64,000 bases of DNA from Coleofasciculus sp040219735 (GCA_040219735.1 JAVJRX010000100.1); one strand, 5' to 3'. Numbered from the stretch's first letter, positions 52,755 to 62,310 are shown. A program made the numbers and translations. Notes: generated from the letters alone by a model not told the origin.

Positions 52755-54166
52755 GATTTGAATTCCTCAGCTTCGGCTAAAATTGGATTGATCACAAACC
52801 AAGACCCTTGGCGATCGCGATATTCATAGACGAACATACTGCGAATCAGTTGTTCGTATCCCTCATCGCCCGTGACTTTTTTCTCATCAGCCACTCGACG
52901 CAATAATGCCCATTCACTCTTATCAACAGCTAACTTCAGAGCATTTTTATAGTCTAAAATTACCTCTTCTAAGCTGTTGCGGGAGATGGGTAATCCCATT
53001 TCTTTTTGGATGGCATTATTAAGCAACCGTAGCAAATTGCGGACATGACCCCCACTAATCCGACAGAGGCGATCTAATGTTTCAGGTGTATCAAAAATCT
53101 CTGTCATTTGATGGAGACGTTGCTCCGCCTCTAAATCAGGAAACGCTCTGGCTAGCACCATCTGTCGTAGTAGTGCCATTCCTTGTTCGCATTCACTACC
53201 ATCGCGCAACTGAACCCATACCATGGGTAATACAGTTGGATTCTTAAACCGTTGAGTCAAAGGAGCAAATTCATTAGAGAACCTCAACGCCAAGGGCATG
53301 GTATATATTAGATGACAATTTAAACTGCGTAACTGCTCTCCTCGGTCTACAAATAAGTATTCTTGCTGATTACGTCCCCAGGGTTTAGCCGAACTGTCAA
53401 TTCGGTCAAGATTATCAACAATAACTACTAGCCCTTTTTTACCATCGTCTTTAAGTCTCTTAATTCCAGGTTCGATGAGTTCCGAGTTAATTGCCTCTAA
53501 TATTCCATTGGTGCGCGGTTCTAAATATCCCCTTAATTTATTCCGAAACTCTGGACTAGCTTTTGCCCTCGCGGTAATCTTGCCAATTAAGGGAGCCACA
53601 AACGATAATCCCTCTTCCTTGCTCACTTTAACTTCACCGATTCCAGGAATGCCAACATTAACCGAAAAATCTCCGGCGGTACTAGCCGCCACATTACCCA
53701 ACCCCGGAACCGAAGTGTCAGCCGTCAGCTCAATTTCGGTTTGCAACAGCTTCGCCACTTGTTTAAGAATAACTTGAGGATTGTGGGAACGGTTCTGTTC
53801 AACCCTATCCAAGCTTTCACTCACCCGCGCCGCGATCGCCAGTAAAATATCGCTGACATCCACGTCTGCCATTTCTAAATTGTGAGAGGATTCAAAATAG
53901 ACAATATGAAATCCTTCTCGCTCTAACTGGGCTTTGAGTTGTAGTAACTCGGTGGATTTACCACAGCCAACGTGTCCAGTAAAGAGTTGGCAAGTCGGTG
54001 TATCAGGAGACCAAAATGCAATTTGATTGCTTAATTCTTTGATTACATGTCCCCCGCGCACAGGAGAGAAATCAATATAATAGTTTTGATCCTTAGCGGT
54101 ATTATCCACAAATAAGGTTTTATCGGGATTAGTGGCTTGGAAAAATTCTCGTAAATCTAATGTCAT
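52751..54166 (-). CDS. P-loop ATPase (KAP/ORC-like) coupled to the WD40 protein
   Basis: A 471-residue ATPase beginning LREFFQATNPDKTLFVDNTA. P-loop GHVGCGKST (64-72), Walker B GLVVIVDNLDRID (about 252) and a later RISGGHVRNLLRLLNNAIQK helical region resemble KAP or archaeal-ORC-type ATPases. A Gly-rich middle section (VPGLGNVAASTAGDFSVNVG) may insert in or contact membrane. It ends in a winged-helix-like part (EYRDRQGSWFVINPI). Its stop overlaps the start of the nSTAND gene by four bases (ATGA), so the two are co-translated. The usual meaning of such a pair is unknown; threat sensing is my inference. Confidence 0.87.
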   Translation of the reverse strand: MTLDLREFFQATNPDKTLFVDNTAKDQNYYIDFSPVRGGHVIKELSNQIAFWSPDTPTCQLFTGHVGCGKSTELLQLKAQLEREGFHIVYFESSHNLEMADVDVSDILLAIAARVSESLDRVEQNRSHNPQVILKQVAKLLQTEIELTADTSVPGLGNVAASTAGDFSVNVGIPGIGEVKVSKEEGLSFVAPLIGKITARAKASPEFRNKLRGYLEPRTNGILEAINSELIEPGIKRLKDDGKKGLVVIVDNLDRIDSSAKPWGRNQQEYLFVDRGEQLRSLNCHLIYTMPLALRFSNEFAPLTQRFKNPTVLPMVWVQLRDGSECEQGMALLRQMVLARAFPDLEAEQRLHQMTEIFDTPETLDRLCRISGGHVRNLLRLLNNAIQKEMGLPISRNSLEEVILDYKNALKLAVDKSEWALLRRVADEKKVTGDEGYEQLIRSMFVYEYRDRQGSWFVINPILAEAEEFKS

Positions 54167-54594
54167 GCCATACCCATTCTACTAGTGACATTGCTAGCTA
54201 TTCTCAAACAGAAGCAGCTAACGTACTGTAAATAACAGATACCGTAAATGCAACTTTAAATAACTCTCTAGGACTGTTATACTTCCTGATTCTATTTTAA
54301 TCGGGAAAATTTGACTTCGGTGTCATGAATATTTATACAATTCTTCATAATAGAGGGATCTTTTGCTTCTAATCAGCTATCTTAAAAAAAAATTAACTGA
54401 AAAAATCCTCAGTTTACTCAAGGCATTAATAACGTTTACTGATTTAAATTTTTGTAACGATATCCTCAACCTGGCTTCTGCTGTTGAAGTTTTATGACTG
54501 CTAAGTGAGCTGACTCGACTGACGCTCTAGGGGGTAGCCCTTGTCAAAGTTCCTAGTATAGGATAGCGAAGAATGCGCTAAACAATAGAGAACA
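54167..54594. other. Divergent promoter region
   Basis: 428 A/T-rich bases between the STAND operon and the peptidoglycan-binding gene. Includes TTAAAAAAAAATTAACTG near 54383. Promoters for both directions are expected, but none is certain; no gene is seen. Confidence 0.5.
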
Positions 54595-56823
54595 ATGGAA
54601 AATTCTGCCTCCATTCATTTGGCGGTCACTGATGAAGCATTGGCAACCTCCGAACCCCAATCCCCCGCCAGTTCAAGGTTATTCATCCCCGAACTCGACT
54701 CGAAAAAGCGCTTGAGTGCGGCTTGGATTCCCTTTATCTTCCTGACTATGGCGCTGTTCATTGTTAGCCTAGCCCGTCCCGTTTTAGCACTGCGGAAAGG
54801 AACGAGTGGGGCTGAGGTGACCAATCTTCAGAAAACCCTGCAAGCAGAGGGTTACTTTAATGGACCGATTACGGGTTACTATGGACCCTTAACCGAAGCC
54901 GCCGTCATCCAATTTCAAAAAGCCAATGGACTCAACCCCGATGGTATCGTGGGGGCGAATACCACCGCCACATTAAAGTCCGACTCAGCCGCACCGACTA
55001 ATTCGAGTATTGATTCCCAAACACCAACACCCCTAGAGTTGGATTCACCCACGCCAGAACCCGAGAAACCCCTAGTATCCGCCCGACCCAATTTTATTCT
55101 CCAGCGAGGCGATCGCAATCCTCAAGTCACCTCTCTACAGCGAAATTTACAAGTGGCTGGCTACTTTAGTGGACCCATTACCGGCTACTACGGCTCAACC
55201 ACCCAAGACGCCGTGATTCAACTGCAAAAAGCCCACGGATTAACCGTCGATGGTATTGCCGGTTCTCAAACCCGTGCTGCACTTGAATCGAAGCCGATTT
55301 CATCCTCCTCACAAACTCCCCCATCTACTGAGGTTACAGAGGATCGAATTGGATTCGCTAATCCTGGTTTAGTCCTCAAGCGAGGGAGTCGCAATTCAGA
55401 CGTGACGGCGCTACAGAGAAGCTTAAAAGAACAGGGGTATTACGATGGACCGCTCACAGGTTATTATGGCAACTTAACTGAGACAGCCGTGATTCAATTT
55501 CAGAAAGCCAAAGGATTAAACGTAGATGGTATGGTGGGTTCTAGCACCAAAGCCGCATTAGAATTGCCATCTCCTGCGGTAACACCATCCCCGATTGAGT
55601 CTCCGACTGCACAGTTGAATCAAGACTCGTTCTCTACACCAGAGGAAAACTCTGACGATACTCCCTTTAATCAAGACTCATTCATCGAACCGGAAGAAAA
55701 TTACGACACGAGTCTCTCGAATCAAGATTCGTTCTCTACACCGACGGAAAATTCTGATAACAGTCCCTTTAATCAGGACTCCTTTACTAACGAAGACAGC
55801 GAAAAAAAAAAGGACAATGAGCAACGTCAGTCCAGCCAGATGACGCTCAAACACACCATTTCTGGCAAAATTTCCCCCAAATCCATCGTGCATTCAGGTC
55901 GGGGGTTATTTTTTGCCCAGAACATGATGTACAGCCATACGATTACGGTTTACGACCGCCAGTATAACTTAGTCAAAACCATTGCCGATGCCGTAAATTT
56001 GCAGAAATACGGGCATTCAAAGGGGAATGGAACCTATAAAGGCTCTCCCGTTGAAGCGGCATTTTCTGATAATGGGCAATATGCTTGGGTGTCTAACTAC
56101 CAAATGTATGGTTCAGGGTTTAATAAGCCAGGAAGTGATAAATGTGATCCTTCCCAAAAAACAGACAATAGTTTTTTGTATCGCATCAATACTGATAATT
56201 TAGAAATTGACCAAGTGATTGAAGTCGGATCTGTGCCTAAATTTGTCGCCACTAGCCCCGATAATCGGTTAGTTCTTGTTAGTAATTGGTGTAGTTGGGA
56301 TTTAAGCGTTGTCGATAGTCAGCAAAATCAGGAAGTTCGGCGGATTAAATTGGGTCGATATCCCCGGGGAATTGTCGTTGATAGGGCGTCTCAAAAAGCG
56401 TATGTGGCGGTGATGGGGTCTTATGATATTGCTGTTGTCGATCTCAACGATTTCTCACTCGACTGGATCAAAAACATTGGTAATTCGCCGCGTCATTTAA
56501 CCATTGATCCAGCCGATCAGTATCTCTACGCCACCTTAAATGGGGAAGGAACGGTGGCTAAAATTGATTTAGCTACAGGTAAAGTTTTACGCAAAGTTGC
56601 CACCGGGAATGCACCGCGCAGTATGGATATATCCGATGATGGTCAATTTATGTATGTGGTGAATTACCACTCGAATACGATGAGTAAGGTTCGCACTAGC
56701 GACATGTCAATTCAGCAAACGGTGAACACCAAGGCTAATCCTATTGGCATTACCTATGATCCAGAAACGAATCAGGTTTGGGTGGCTTGTTATTCAGGTG
56801 CGATTATGGTGTTTCAGGATTAG
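54595..56823 (+). CDS. Peptidoglycan-binding / beta-propeller surface protein
   Basis: A 742-residue exported protein. A membrane segment or uncleaved signal is at about 45-64 (IPFIFLTMALFIVSLARPV). Three PG_binding_1 domains follow (about 67-127, 165-225, 258-320), each with VTxLQ, GYFxGPITGYYG and AVIQFQKAxGL. A linker of four near-identical units (NQDSFSTPEENSD-like, about 342-400) joins to a YVTN/YncE-like propeller (about 425-742; WVSNYQMYG, VLVSNWCSWDLSVVDS, YAVMGSYDIAVVDL-like blades). It would sit in the wall and present the propeller outside. An A10 run at 55802-55811 falls exactly between the two halves. No lytic domain is seen. Confidence 0.88.
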   Translation: MENSASIHLAVTDEALATSEPQSPASSRLFIPELDSKKRLSAAWIPFIFLTMALFIVSLARPVLALRKGTSGAEVTNLQKTLQAEGYFNGPITGYYGPLTEAAVIQFQKANGLNPDGIVGANTTATLKSDSAAPTNSSIDSQTPTPLELDSPTPEPEKPLVSARPNFILQRGDRNPQVTSLQRNLQVAGYFSGPITGYYGSTTQDAVIQLQKAHGLTVDGIAGSQTRAALESKPISSSSQTPPSTEVTEDRIGFANPGLVLKRGSRNSDVTALQRSLKEQGYYDGPLTGYYGNLTETAVIQFQKAKGLNVDGMVGSSTKAALELPSPAVTPSPIESPTAQLNQDSFSTPEENSDDTPFNQDSFIEPEENYDTSLSNQDSFSTPTENSDNSPFNQDSFTNEDSEKKKDNEQRQSSQMTLKHTISGKISPKSIVHSGRGLFFAQNMMYSHTITVYDRQYNLVKTIADAVNLQKYGHSKGNGTYKGSPVEAAFSDNGQYAWVSNYQMYGSGFNKPGSDKCDPSQKTDNSFLYRINTDNLEIDQVIEVGSVPKFVATSPDNRLVLVSNWCSWDLSVVDSQQNQEVRRIKLGRYPRGIVVDRASQKAYVAVMGSYDIAVVDLNDFSLDWIKNIGNSPRHLTIDPADQYLYATLNGEGTVAKIDLATGKVLRKVATGNAPRSMDISDDGQFMYVVNYHSNTMSKVRTSDMSIQQTVNTKANPIGITYDPETNQVWVACYSGAIMVFQD

Positions 56824-56861
56824 AAGAAACATGGACAAGGTGAGGTATATGTCTTGAATAT

Positions 56862-58700
56862 TTAAGCGGATATTGCCATCTCTTGTTCTGTTTGAATGGG
56901 TAGCATAATCACAAATTCAGTTCCTTTCCCTGGTTCAGAGGTGACTTCAATTTTACCCTGGTGCTTTTTCACAATCTGGTAACAAATTGCTAATCCCATC
57001 CCTGTCCCTTTGCCAACAGACTTGGTGGTGAAAAAGGGATCGAATATGCGGTCTTTAATTTCTCCTGGAATCGCTGCACCGTTGTTCCAAATTGCCACGC
57101 GAATCCAACGATTATTGATGGTTTCGCTACGAATGACGATTGTCGGGATGGCTTTACCTTGAATGTCTTCTAAAGCATCAATGGCATTGCTGATAATATT
57201 GATAAAAACTTGATTAAGTTGAGCCGGGTAACAATCAATTCTTGGTAATTGACTGTACTTTTTGACGATGTTAATATTTGGCTGGATACGATGACCGACA
57301 AGCAAGAGGGTGTTCTCTAGTCCGTCATGAATATCTGCCTGTTTCAACTGTGCTTCATCCAGACGACAGAAGTTCCGTAATGATAAGACAACTTCCTGGA
57401 TTCGTTCAGCCCCCATTTTTAAGGACGACAGCATTTTCGGCATATCGGCGATGAGAAAATCTAAATCCATCGCTTCGCTTTGTTCTTGAATCGCTGCATT
57501 AGGCTGAGGATATTCTTGCCGATAAAGTTCTAGTAGGTTCAGTAAGTCATTAATTGATCGCTTAGCATAATCTAGATTACCGTAGATAAAGTTAATTGGA
57601 TTATTAATTTCATGGGCAATCCCGGCTACCATTTGTCCTAAACTGGACATTTTTTCACTTTGAATCAGTTGGGTTTGGGTTTGTTGGAGTTCTTTAAGCG
57701 CTTGGGTCAATTCTTGCGTCCGTTCCTCGACGCGCTGTTCTAAGGTTTGACGCGCTAGTTGCAGTTCTTGAGTTGAGTCATCTACCCACTGGACAAGCTG
57801 ATTTAGGGATGTGGCTAAGGAACCGACTTCATCGTTGGTGGTAACGGGAGTGCGAATCTCTAGATTGGATTCTTTGACGATCGCACTAGCTACTTGAGTT
57901 ACTGTTTCGATAGGATACGCGATCGCACGGCTGGTAATAGTGGCTAGGAGTACGGCGATACCGACTGATAGTAGTAAACTAATAACGATGATTTGTAGGC
58001 GTAGGGCTTCTGCTTGTGCCAGTTTTTGATCTGCCTGAGACTGTTGCGTTTCAGCTTTAGTTTTGGCATCCTCTACATGGTGGGATAGGTGATCGAATTG
58101 AGCCATCACTTGACTGGTAGAGGGGTGATGGAGTGCCTTTAAAAGTTCTTGTTGAATGACAGAAACGTCCTCTGACTTCAAGTTCTCCGATTCACTGATC
58201 TGCCAGAGTGATTCAATCACCTGATTGTAGGCGTCTATATTCGCTTCATACTCCTTAACAAGATGATGTAATTCAGCCGTATTAATGTCCAAGTCATGGG
58301 GATATGCTTGGATGAACGTATCTAACGAAAAGAGTAGGCGTTTCATCCGCTCCACATCGGCTAAAAACTGAGTCTTTTGGGCGTCAACTTGGCTAGGGTT
58401 AACCGATGCAGCCAATAGTGCTTGGGGATGCGATCGCACAGCAAAGGTGGCATTTTCCAGGTTGCTGAGGAGATGCTGCTGCTGATCGGCAACCCGTTCT
58501 TGTTGTTGGGCTTGTTCTTGGTAATAATTACCTAGAATTAATCCTCCTGTTGTTCCCAGAATGGATATGCCGATCGCTAAGGCGTAGCCGTAACCAATTT
58601 TCTGAGATATGCTGAGGTTGCGAATGCCTTCTTTAATCCAGGTTAAAGGAACAATCTTTGATAAACGCTGGTTTAGATTTAATGGGTTTTGCTGACTCAT
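56862..58700 (-). CDS. Membrane histidine kinase with HAMP, GHKL core
   Basis: A sensor kinase of 612 residues from ATG 58700, where AAGG lies five bases upstream; another in-frame ATG at 58805 would add 35 residues. Two membrane segments (YGYALAIGISILGTTGGLIL and LQIIVISLLLSVGIAVLLAT) bound a helical periplasmic sensor of about 170 residues. A HAMP domain (IAYPIETVTQVASAIV), coiled coil, H-box VAGIAHEINNPINFIYGN, N box NQVFINIISNAIDA and G2 GKGTGMGLAI follow. The kinase core is close to that of the 43.3 kb gene. No regulator gene is next to it. Confidence 0.92.
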   Translation of the reverse strand: MSQQNPLNLNQRLSKIVPLTWIKEGIRNLSISQKIGYGYALAIGISILGTTGGLILGNYYQEQAQQQERVADQQQHLLSNLENATFAVRSHPQALLAASVNPSQVDAQKTQFLADVERMKRLLFSLDTFIQAYPHDLDINTAELHHLVKEYEANIDAYNQVIESLWQISESENLKSEDVSVIQQELLKALHHPSTSQVMAQFDHLSHHVEDAKTKAETQQSQADQKLAQAEALRLQIIVISLLLSVGIAVLLATITSRAIAYPIETVTQVASAIVKESNLEIRTPVTTNDEVGSLATSLNQLVQWVDDSTQELQLARQTLEQRVEERTQELTQALKELQQTQTQLIQSEKMSSLGQMVAGIAHEINNPINFIYGNLDYAKRSINDLLNLLELYRQEYPQPNAAIQEQSEAMDLDFLIADMPKMLSSLKMGAERIQEVVLSLRNFCRLDEAQLKQADIHDGLENTLLLVGHRIQPNINIVKKYSQLPRIDCYPAQLNQVFINIISNAIDALEDIQGKAIPTIVIRSETINNRWIRVAIWNNGAAIPGEIKDRIFDPFFTTKSVGKGTGMGLAICYQIVKKHQGKIEVTSEPGKGTEFVIMLPIQTEQEMAISA

Positions 58701-59480
58701 TAAAGCCTTGTTTTGGGATACGGGGGGATATCGGGAATGGGAAAAAAGCATAAGATAAGCCAATAAGTGAGATAGATTGTGATTTTTTAAGGAAAAATGA
58801 TTCATGATTTTAGAGAAAGACTTGAATTAAGCCGTTGGTGTCATTGTTGACGATAGGAGTTAAATATGGTGACAATTGGTAGATATAAGTTTAGTTAGTA
58901 GCTTTTTATCCTGGTTCATTAACTTCTTACAGCCTCTATCTATTAATTGTAGGAAGAAAATGATGAAATTTTTAACAAGTTTTCATTTAAAATTACCCAA
59001 ACAAATAAAGTTCTGGTAAAGATTGGAGAGGGAAGTGGTAAAAAGCGATTCTGTTTAAGAGCTATCAATGGATGGAGTGGACTGACAGTAGGAGTTAGAG
59101 AGACAATGACAGGGTTATCGAAGACTGAGCGAATCCTAAAGTAATATAAAGATATTTAAGCAAAATAGTCAATGGGTTAAGAAATATTGAAAACTTCCGG
59201 ATGGGACTGGAAGTAGCCTCGACACCCAGTCTTTTTGGGGGTGAAGGAAGGAAGGAATAGGTAGCACATTACTGCGGTGATTTGGATCATCCTAATTAGG
59301 TAAATTATTGGTATGGGTAGCATCTTGCTCCCTGGAATTGATATGAATTTATACCTAAAGAAGGCTGAGATAATTATTTAACCCCTGAAGCCAATTTGTA
59401 GTGGTATGGCATACCTAATTTGATGGATTAGCCGCACGCTTTTGTCGTTTCTCCCTCATCCCCTAACCCCCCTTTGAAGG

Positions 59481-59573
59481 AGCGGGGGGAGCGGGGGGAG
59501 CTGGGGGAGCTGGGGGAGCTGGGGGAGCTGGGGGAGCTGGGGGAGCTGGGGGAGCTGGGGGAGCTGGGGGAGC
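59481..59573. repeat. 9-base minisatellite (AGCTGGGGG)
   Basis: About ten units, the first two AGCGGGGGG and the rest AGCTGGGGG, non-coding and directly joined to repeat B. Confidence 0.95.
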
Positions 59574-59575
59574 GT

Positions 59576-59617
59576 CAAAACCTTTGATATACCGTAGGGT
59601 GGGCATTGCCCACCAGC
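59576..59617. repeat. 42-base dispersed repeat B, copy 2 (inverted)
   Basis: CAAAACCTTTGATATACCGTA followed by GGGTGGGCATTGCCCACCAGC. Exact reverse complement of 41141-41182. Confidence 0.9.
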
Positions 59618-59698
59618 CTTAAGGAGCGTGCTATTCATATTAAGTTATGTAAATCGCCCTCAAACCCTTACATAAGACGTAGTTTGCTTCTCACCTAC

Positions 59699-61165
59699 TT
59701 ACTCTATACCCAGCAAAGGTTCTAGCAGCTTGCGTTCTTCAATGGGTAGGCTAAACAAAACACGCTTATTGCCTTTTGTTTCCTTATAGCGAACAGCAGT
59801 ATCGAGAAGACGGAGAGGGATTTGGAATTCAGGATAATCACTCGCCAATTCTCGCCACACCTCCAGCCAGGTTTGTGCGGCTTTGTCGCTAACCATTTCT
59901 GACATTAGTGTGGGAACGCTTTTCACAAGCCCCTGTCCTAATGTAGAAATAACCTGGTGTTTGTGGTAAAGTTCGATGAGGGTTTTGATGCGCGATCGCC
60001 ATATCTCCACATTGTTACTGCTGTTGAACAAGATGTGGGTAATTAACTTGGCATCATCTGCATCAGCTTCATTGTCAAGGGTAAAACGTTGGAATGCGTT
60101 CTCTAGTGCAGCAATTCCTTCATCCCAGCGATTTAATCCCAAAATGGCAATAGCACGATTCAAGAAAACACAGGAGTTTTGATACCCCAGTTCAATTGCT
60201 TTGTCACAGGATACCAAGGCTTCCTCGTAGCGATTCAGGTTATCTAGCAGCCCACCTCGTAGTTTCCAAGCTTGTGCATCATTAGGGTTAAGCTCAATTG
60301 CGTGGTCAAAAGATACCAACACTTCCTCATAGCGTTTAAGATTGCTCAAGCACAATCCCCGTTTGCACCAATCCTCTGCTTGACCGCGAATTGTCACCAG
60401 TTTCTCGGTTAGTTCTAAAGCAGTAACATAATCTTCCTTCTCAAAACAATTCTCATACTCCTGCAAACAGGCGGCGATGCGAGGATTTTCATCTTCATTG
60501 TCCATCGCTTGGAGTGCATAAAGAATATATTCTCGTTCTAGAACAGCATCAGAGGGGAGGGGTTTTAGGCGTTGTTGATACTGGAGATCATCATCTGTTA
60601 ATCCTAATCGCTGTAACAATTCTTCCTTCGTATACCAAATCCGTAAAAAATCGACAAATAACTGTATCGGTTCCCCCCGTTGCTTCTTCACCTCCAGACA
60701 AAAGCGCATCAACGGTTCCCGCATTTCATAAAAAGACTCCCGCCCGATCGCGTCAGATGTGACATACCCTTTCTCTCGCAAATCCTTAAGCTGACTGGAT
60801 GTGGTTTGATGCGTCAGAAAACAGCGCTGGGCAATTTCTTTGACTGGAACCCCATGGCGGCGATCGCATAAAAATTCCACAATCTTCCGTTGCTGCGGCG
60901 ACAGAGACGCCATCCGCGCCTGATAATAGGGCGTCAAATCATCCAGCATCCGCATAAACGGTTCCACTAATTTATCCAGAGACTGGCGGGTTAGGAACTC
61001 TGAGAAAATCACATAAACCCGGTGATTTCCCCCAGCCAGATGATGAACCGCCTGGATGCGATCGCGTCCCCTTGACTGTCGGATAACTGTATCGCTTCCT
61101 CAACCGTTAAATCTTCTAAGTGATCAATGTGGAAAAACCCATAAAACGGAGATTGAGAGCGTGCT
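59699..61165 (-). pseudogene. Broken ATPase-wHTH-TPR gene (N-terminal ATPase lost, frameshift)
   Basis: The longest frame (59699-61012, 437 codons) has a winged helix (SPQQRKIVEFLCDRRHGVPV) and TPR repeats (GLCLSNLKRYEEVLVSFDHA). Its apparent GTG start lies inside conserved sequence: reading back gives RIQAVHHLAGGNHRVYVIF, and farther upstream, one base out of frame, SPFYGFFHIDHLEDLTVEEA. These pieces belong to a family of AAA ATPases whose ATPase domain comes first. So the P-loop part is gone and a frameshift separates the rest near 61055-61070. The remaining 437 codons are intact and could be expressed, but probably are a relic. Confidence 0.78.
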
Positions 61166-61181
61166 ATCCTTACCCTATAAG

Positions 61182-61267
61182 CAGTTGAGCGCCCCTAGCT
61201 GGAACTAGAGACGCTCTCGATTGCTTACAAATTCAGTTGAGCGACTGGCTGACACCAGTGACGCTCT
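61182..61267. ncRNA. Tandem pair of covarying hairpins (possible structured leader)
   Basis: Two 35-base units each with outer stem GAGCG/CGCTC (61187-61191/61212-61216 and 61239-61243/61262-61266). The inner stem is CTAG/CTAG in unit 1 and CTGG/CCAG in unit 2, so a base change is compensated. CAGTTGAGCG and GACGCTCT flank both. The pair lies 50 bases before the small membrane protein start. No known RNA family is recognised. Confidence 0.5.
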
Positions 61268-61316
61268 TTAATTTGTTTACTCGTCGTTTATGGTCTCGAA
61301 AGACCAAAGGATTCTT

Positions 61317-61523
61317 ATGTCCAATAATAACAAAGAACAGGTCATCCTAGTTACAGCGACTTCCCCTGAGCCGCCTCTACCCCCTGAATCCGGGAATATC
61401 AGTTCCCTGATGGTGTATGGCGGAATAGCGGTTGCGGTAATTCTGGCAATGGCGTATTTCTCTCAAATTCAGCTTAAGTCAATTGCTGAGTTACTCAAAA
61501 CGGTAAACAAGCCAAGGAAATAG
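61317..61523 (+). CDS. Small single-pass membrane protein
   Basis: 68 residues from ATG 61317, chosen because AAAGGA precedes it by five bases; the earlier in-frame ATG is in the leader. A polar N-terminus with Pro-rich SPEPPLPPESG leads to one helix (SLMVYGGIAVAVILAMAYFS) and a short Lys-rich tail. No function is known. Upstream lies the tandem hairpin pair and a hairpin GGTCT-cgaa-AGACC (61290-61303). Confidence 0.65.
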   Translation: MSNNNKEQVILVTATSPEPPLPPESGNISSLMVYGGIAVAVILAMAYFSQIQLKSIAELLKTVNKPRK

Positions 61524-61539
61524 GTCAAACTGTCTTACT

Positions 61540-61635
61540 GTTCCCCTCTTGCTCCCCTCTTGCTCCCCTCTCCCAAGGTTGGGAGAGGGGCTGGGGGTGA
61601 GGGCTGGCTTGGGAGAGGGGCTGGGGGTGAGGGCT
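61540..61635. repeat. G/C-rich direct and inverted repeats
   Basis: Two 27-base direct copies of TTGGGAGAGGGGCTGGGGG… (61579-61605 and 61609-61635), preceded by CTTGCTCCCCT repeats; CCCCTCTCCCAA/TTGGGAGAGGGG (61565-61590) is a perfect hairpin. It may end the small protein's transcript. Confidence 0.85.
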
Positions 61636-61807
61636 ATAGCGTCACCGACAGATGGTGGTTCAACGGTAAAGCCAGCTTGTGCGATCGCGCGCGTAAGACC
61701 CAAACGCCGAATATCATGATTTTGCACACTTTGTCAATTTAGTAACAAAAGTTTAATATAGTTACCCTCTACTCTAGAAATAGAGATAAAAAAGAGGGAT
61801 AGTAATC

Positions 61808-62266
61808 ATGGGTTTAATCAACAACATCGAAGTTCGTCCCTTGGAATCGGTGAAAGGGGGGACAGTCGATTTTTACACCCCCCAATCGAGTGACGAAACC
61901 ATGCTGGTGCAGATTCCACCTGCTACCATGGAAGACCTATTTGTTCACCGATTTCAAACCGATCAACTTTTAGTGGTGCGGGGAAGTGTTGTGCTGGTGG
62001 TGCTAAGAAATCGCCAGTATGAATATATTCCTCTAATTGACACCCAGCCAACAGTGGTAAAAATCCCGCCCGGTATTCTTCATAGTGCAATTAATCTCAG
62101 TTCCGAAACTTGTGTGGTAGTGAATGCTGTCTTGCGTCACGGTACACCCCATGAACGGGATTATCAACCGATCAAACCACCGTTCCCTTACGATTTAGAA
62201 TTAGCTAAAGCTAAGTTAAGAGAAGTTAATTGTTCGGCTAACAGCCAATTATTACCAGTAGGTTAA
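61808..62266 (+). CDS. Cupin-like protein
   Basis: A 152-residue single-domain beta-barrel protein. VHRFQTDQLLVVRGSVVLVV fits cupin motif 1 and VKIPPGILHSAINLSSETCV fits motif 2, with His for metal. NGT-like ends resemble RmlC/sugar-epimerase relatives (HGTPHERDYQPIKPP). The substrate is unknown. It starts with a ribosome site in AAGAGGGATAGTAATC before ATG and reads alone, divergent from the P450 gene. Confidence 0.8.
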   Translation: MGLINNIEVRPLESVKGGTVDFYTPQSSDETMLVQIPPATMEDLFVHRFQTDQLLVVRGSVVLVVLRNRQYEYIPLIDTQPTVVKIPPGILHSAINLSSETCVVVNAVLRHGTPHERDYQPIKPPFPYDLELAKAKLREVNCSANSQLLPVG

Positions 62267-62310
62267 TTAAAAGGTTGCTCAATTCAGCCGGGAATTATTA
62301 ACAGATTGGA

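Larger units (their letters stand above)
58701..59698. other. Long repeat-bearing intergenic region
   Basis: Nearly 1 kb between the kinase gene start and the end of the broken ATPase gene. It contains the 9-base minisatellite and repeat B listed separately, and near 59310 a short GGGTAGCATCTTGCTCCC that resembles part of repeat A. No gene with a ribosome site is seen; a 60-codon Pro/Gln/Leu frame over the minisatellite is an artefact. Confidence 0.55.

Noticed and set aside
59456..59638. Pro-Gln-Leu repeat protein on the minus strand
   Set aside because: It is only the translation of the 9-base minisatellite and repeat B, without a ribosome site.
61182..61267. Two-repeat CRISPR or glutamine riboswitch
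   Set aside because: Units have internal hairpins that differ by compensated changes, and the known glutamine-riboswitch core is not present.
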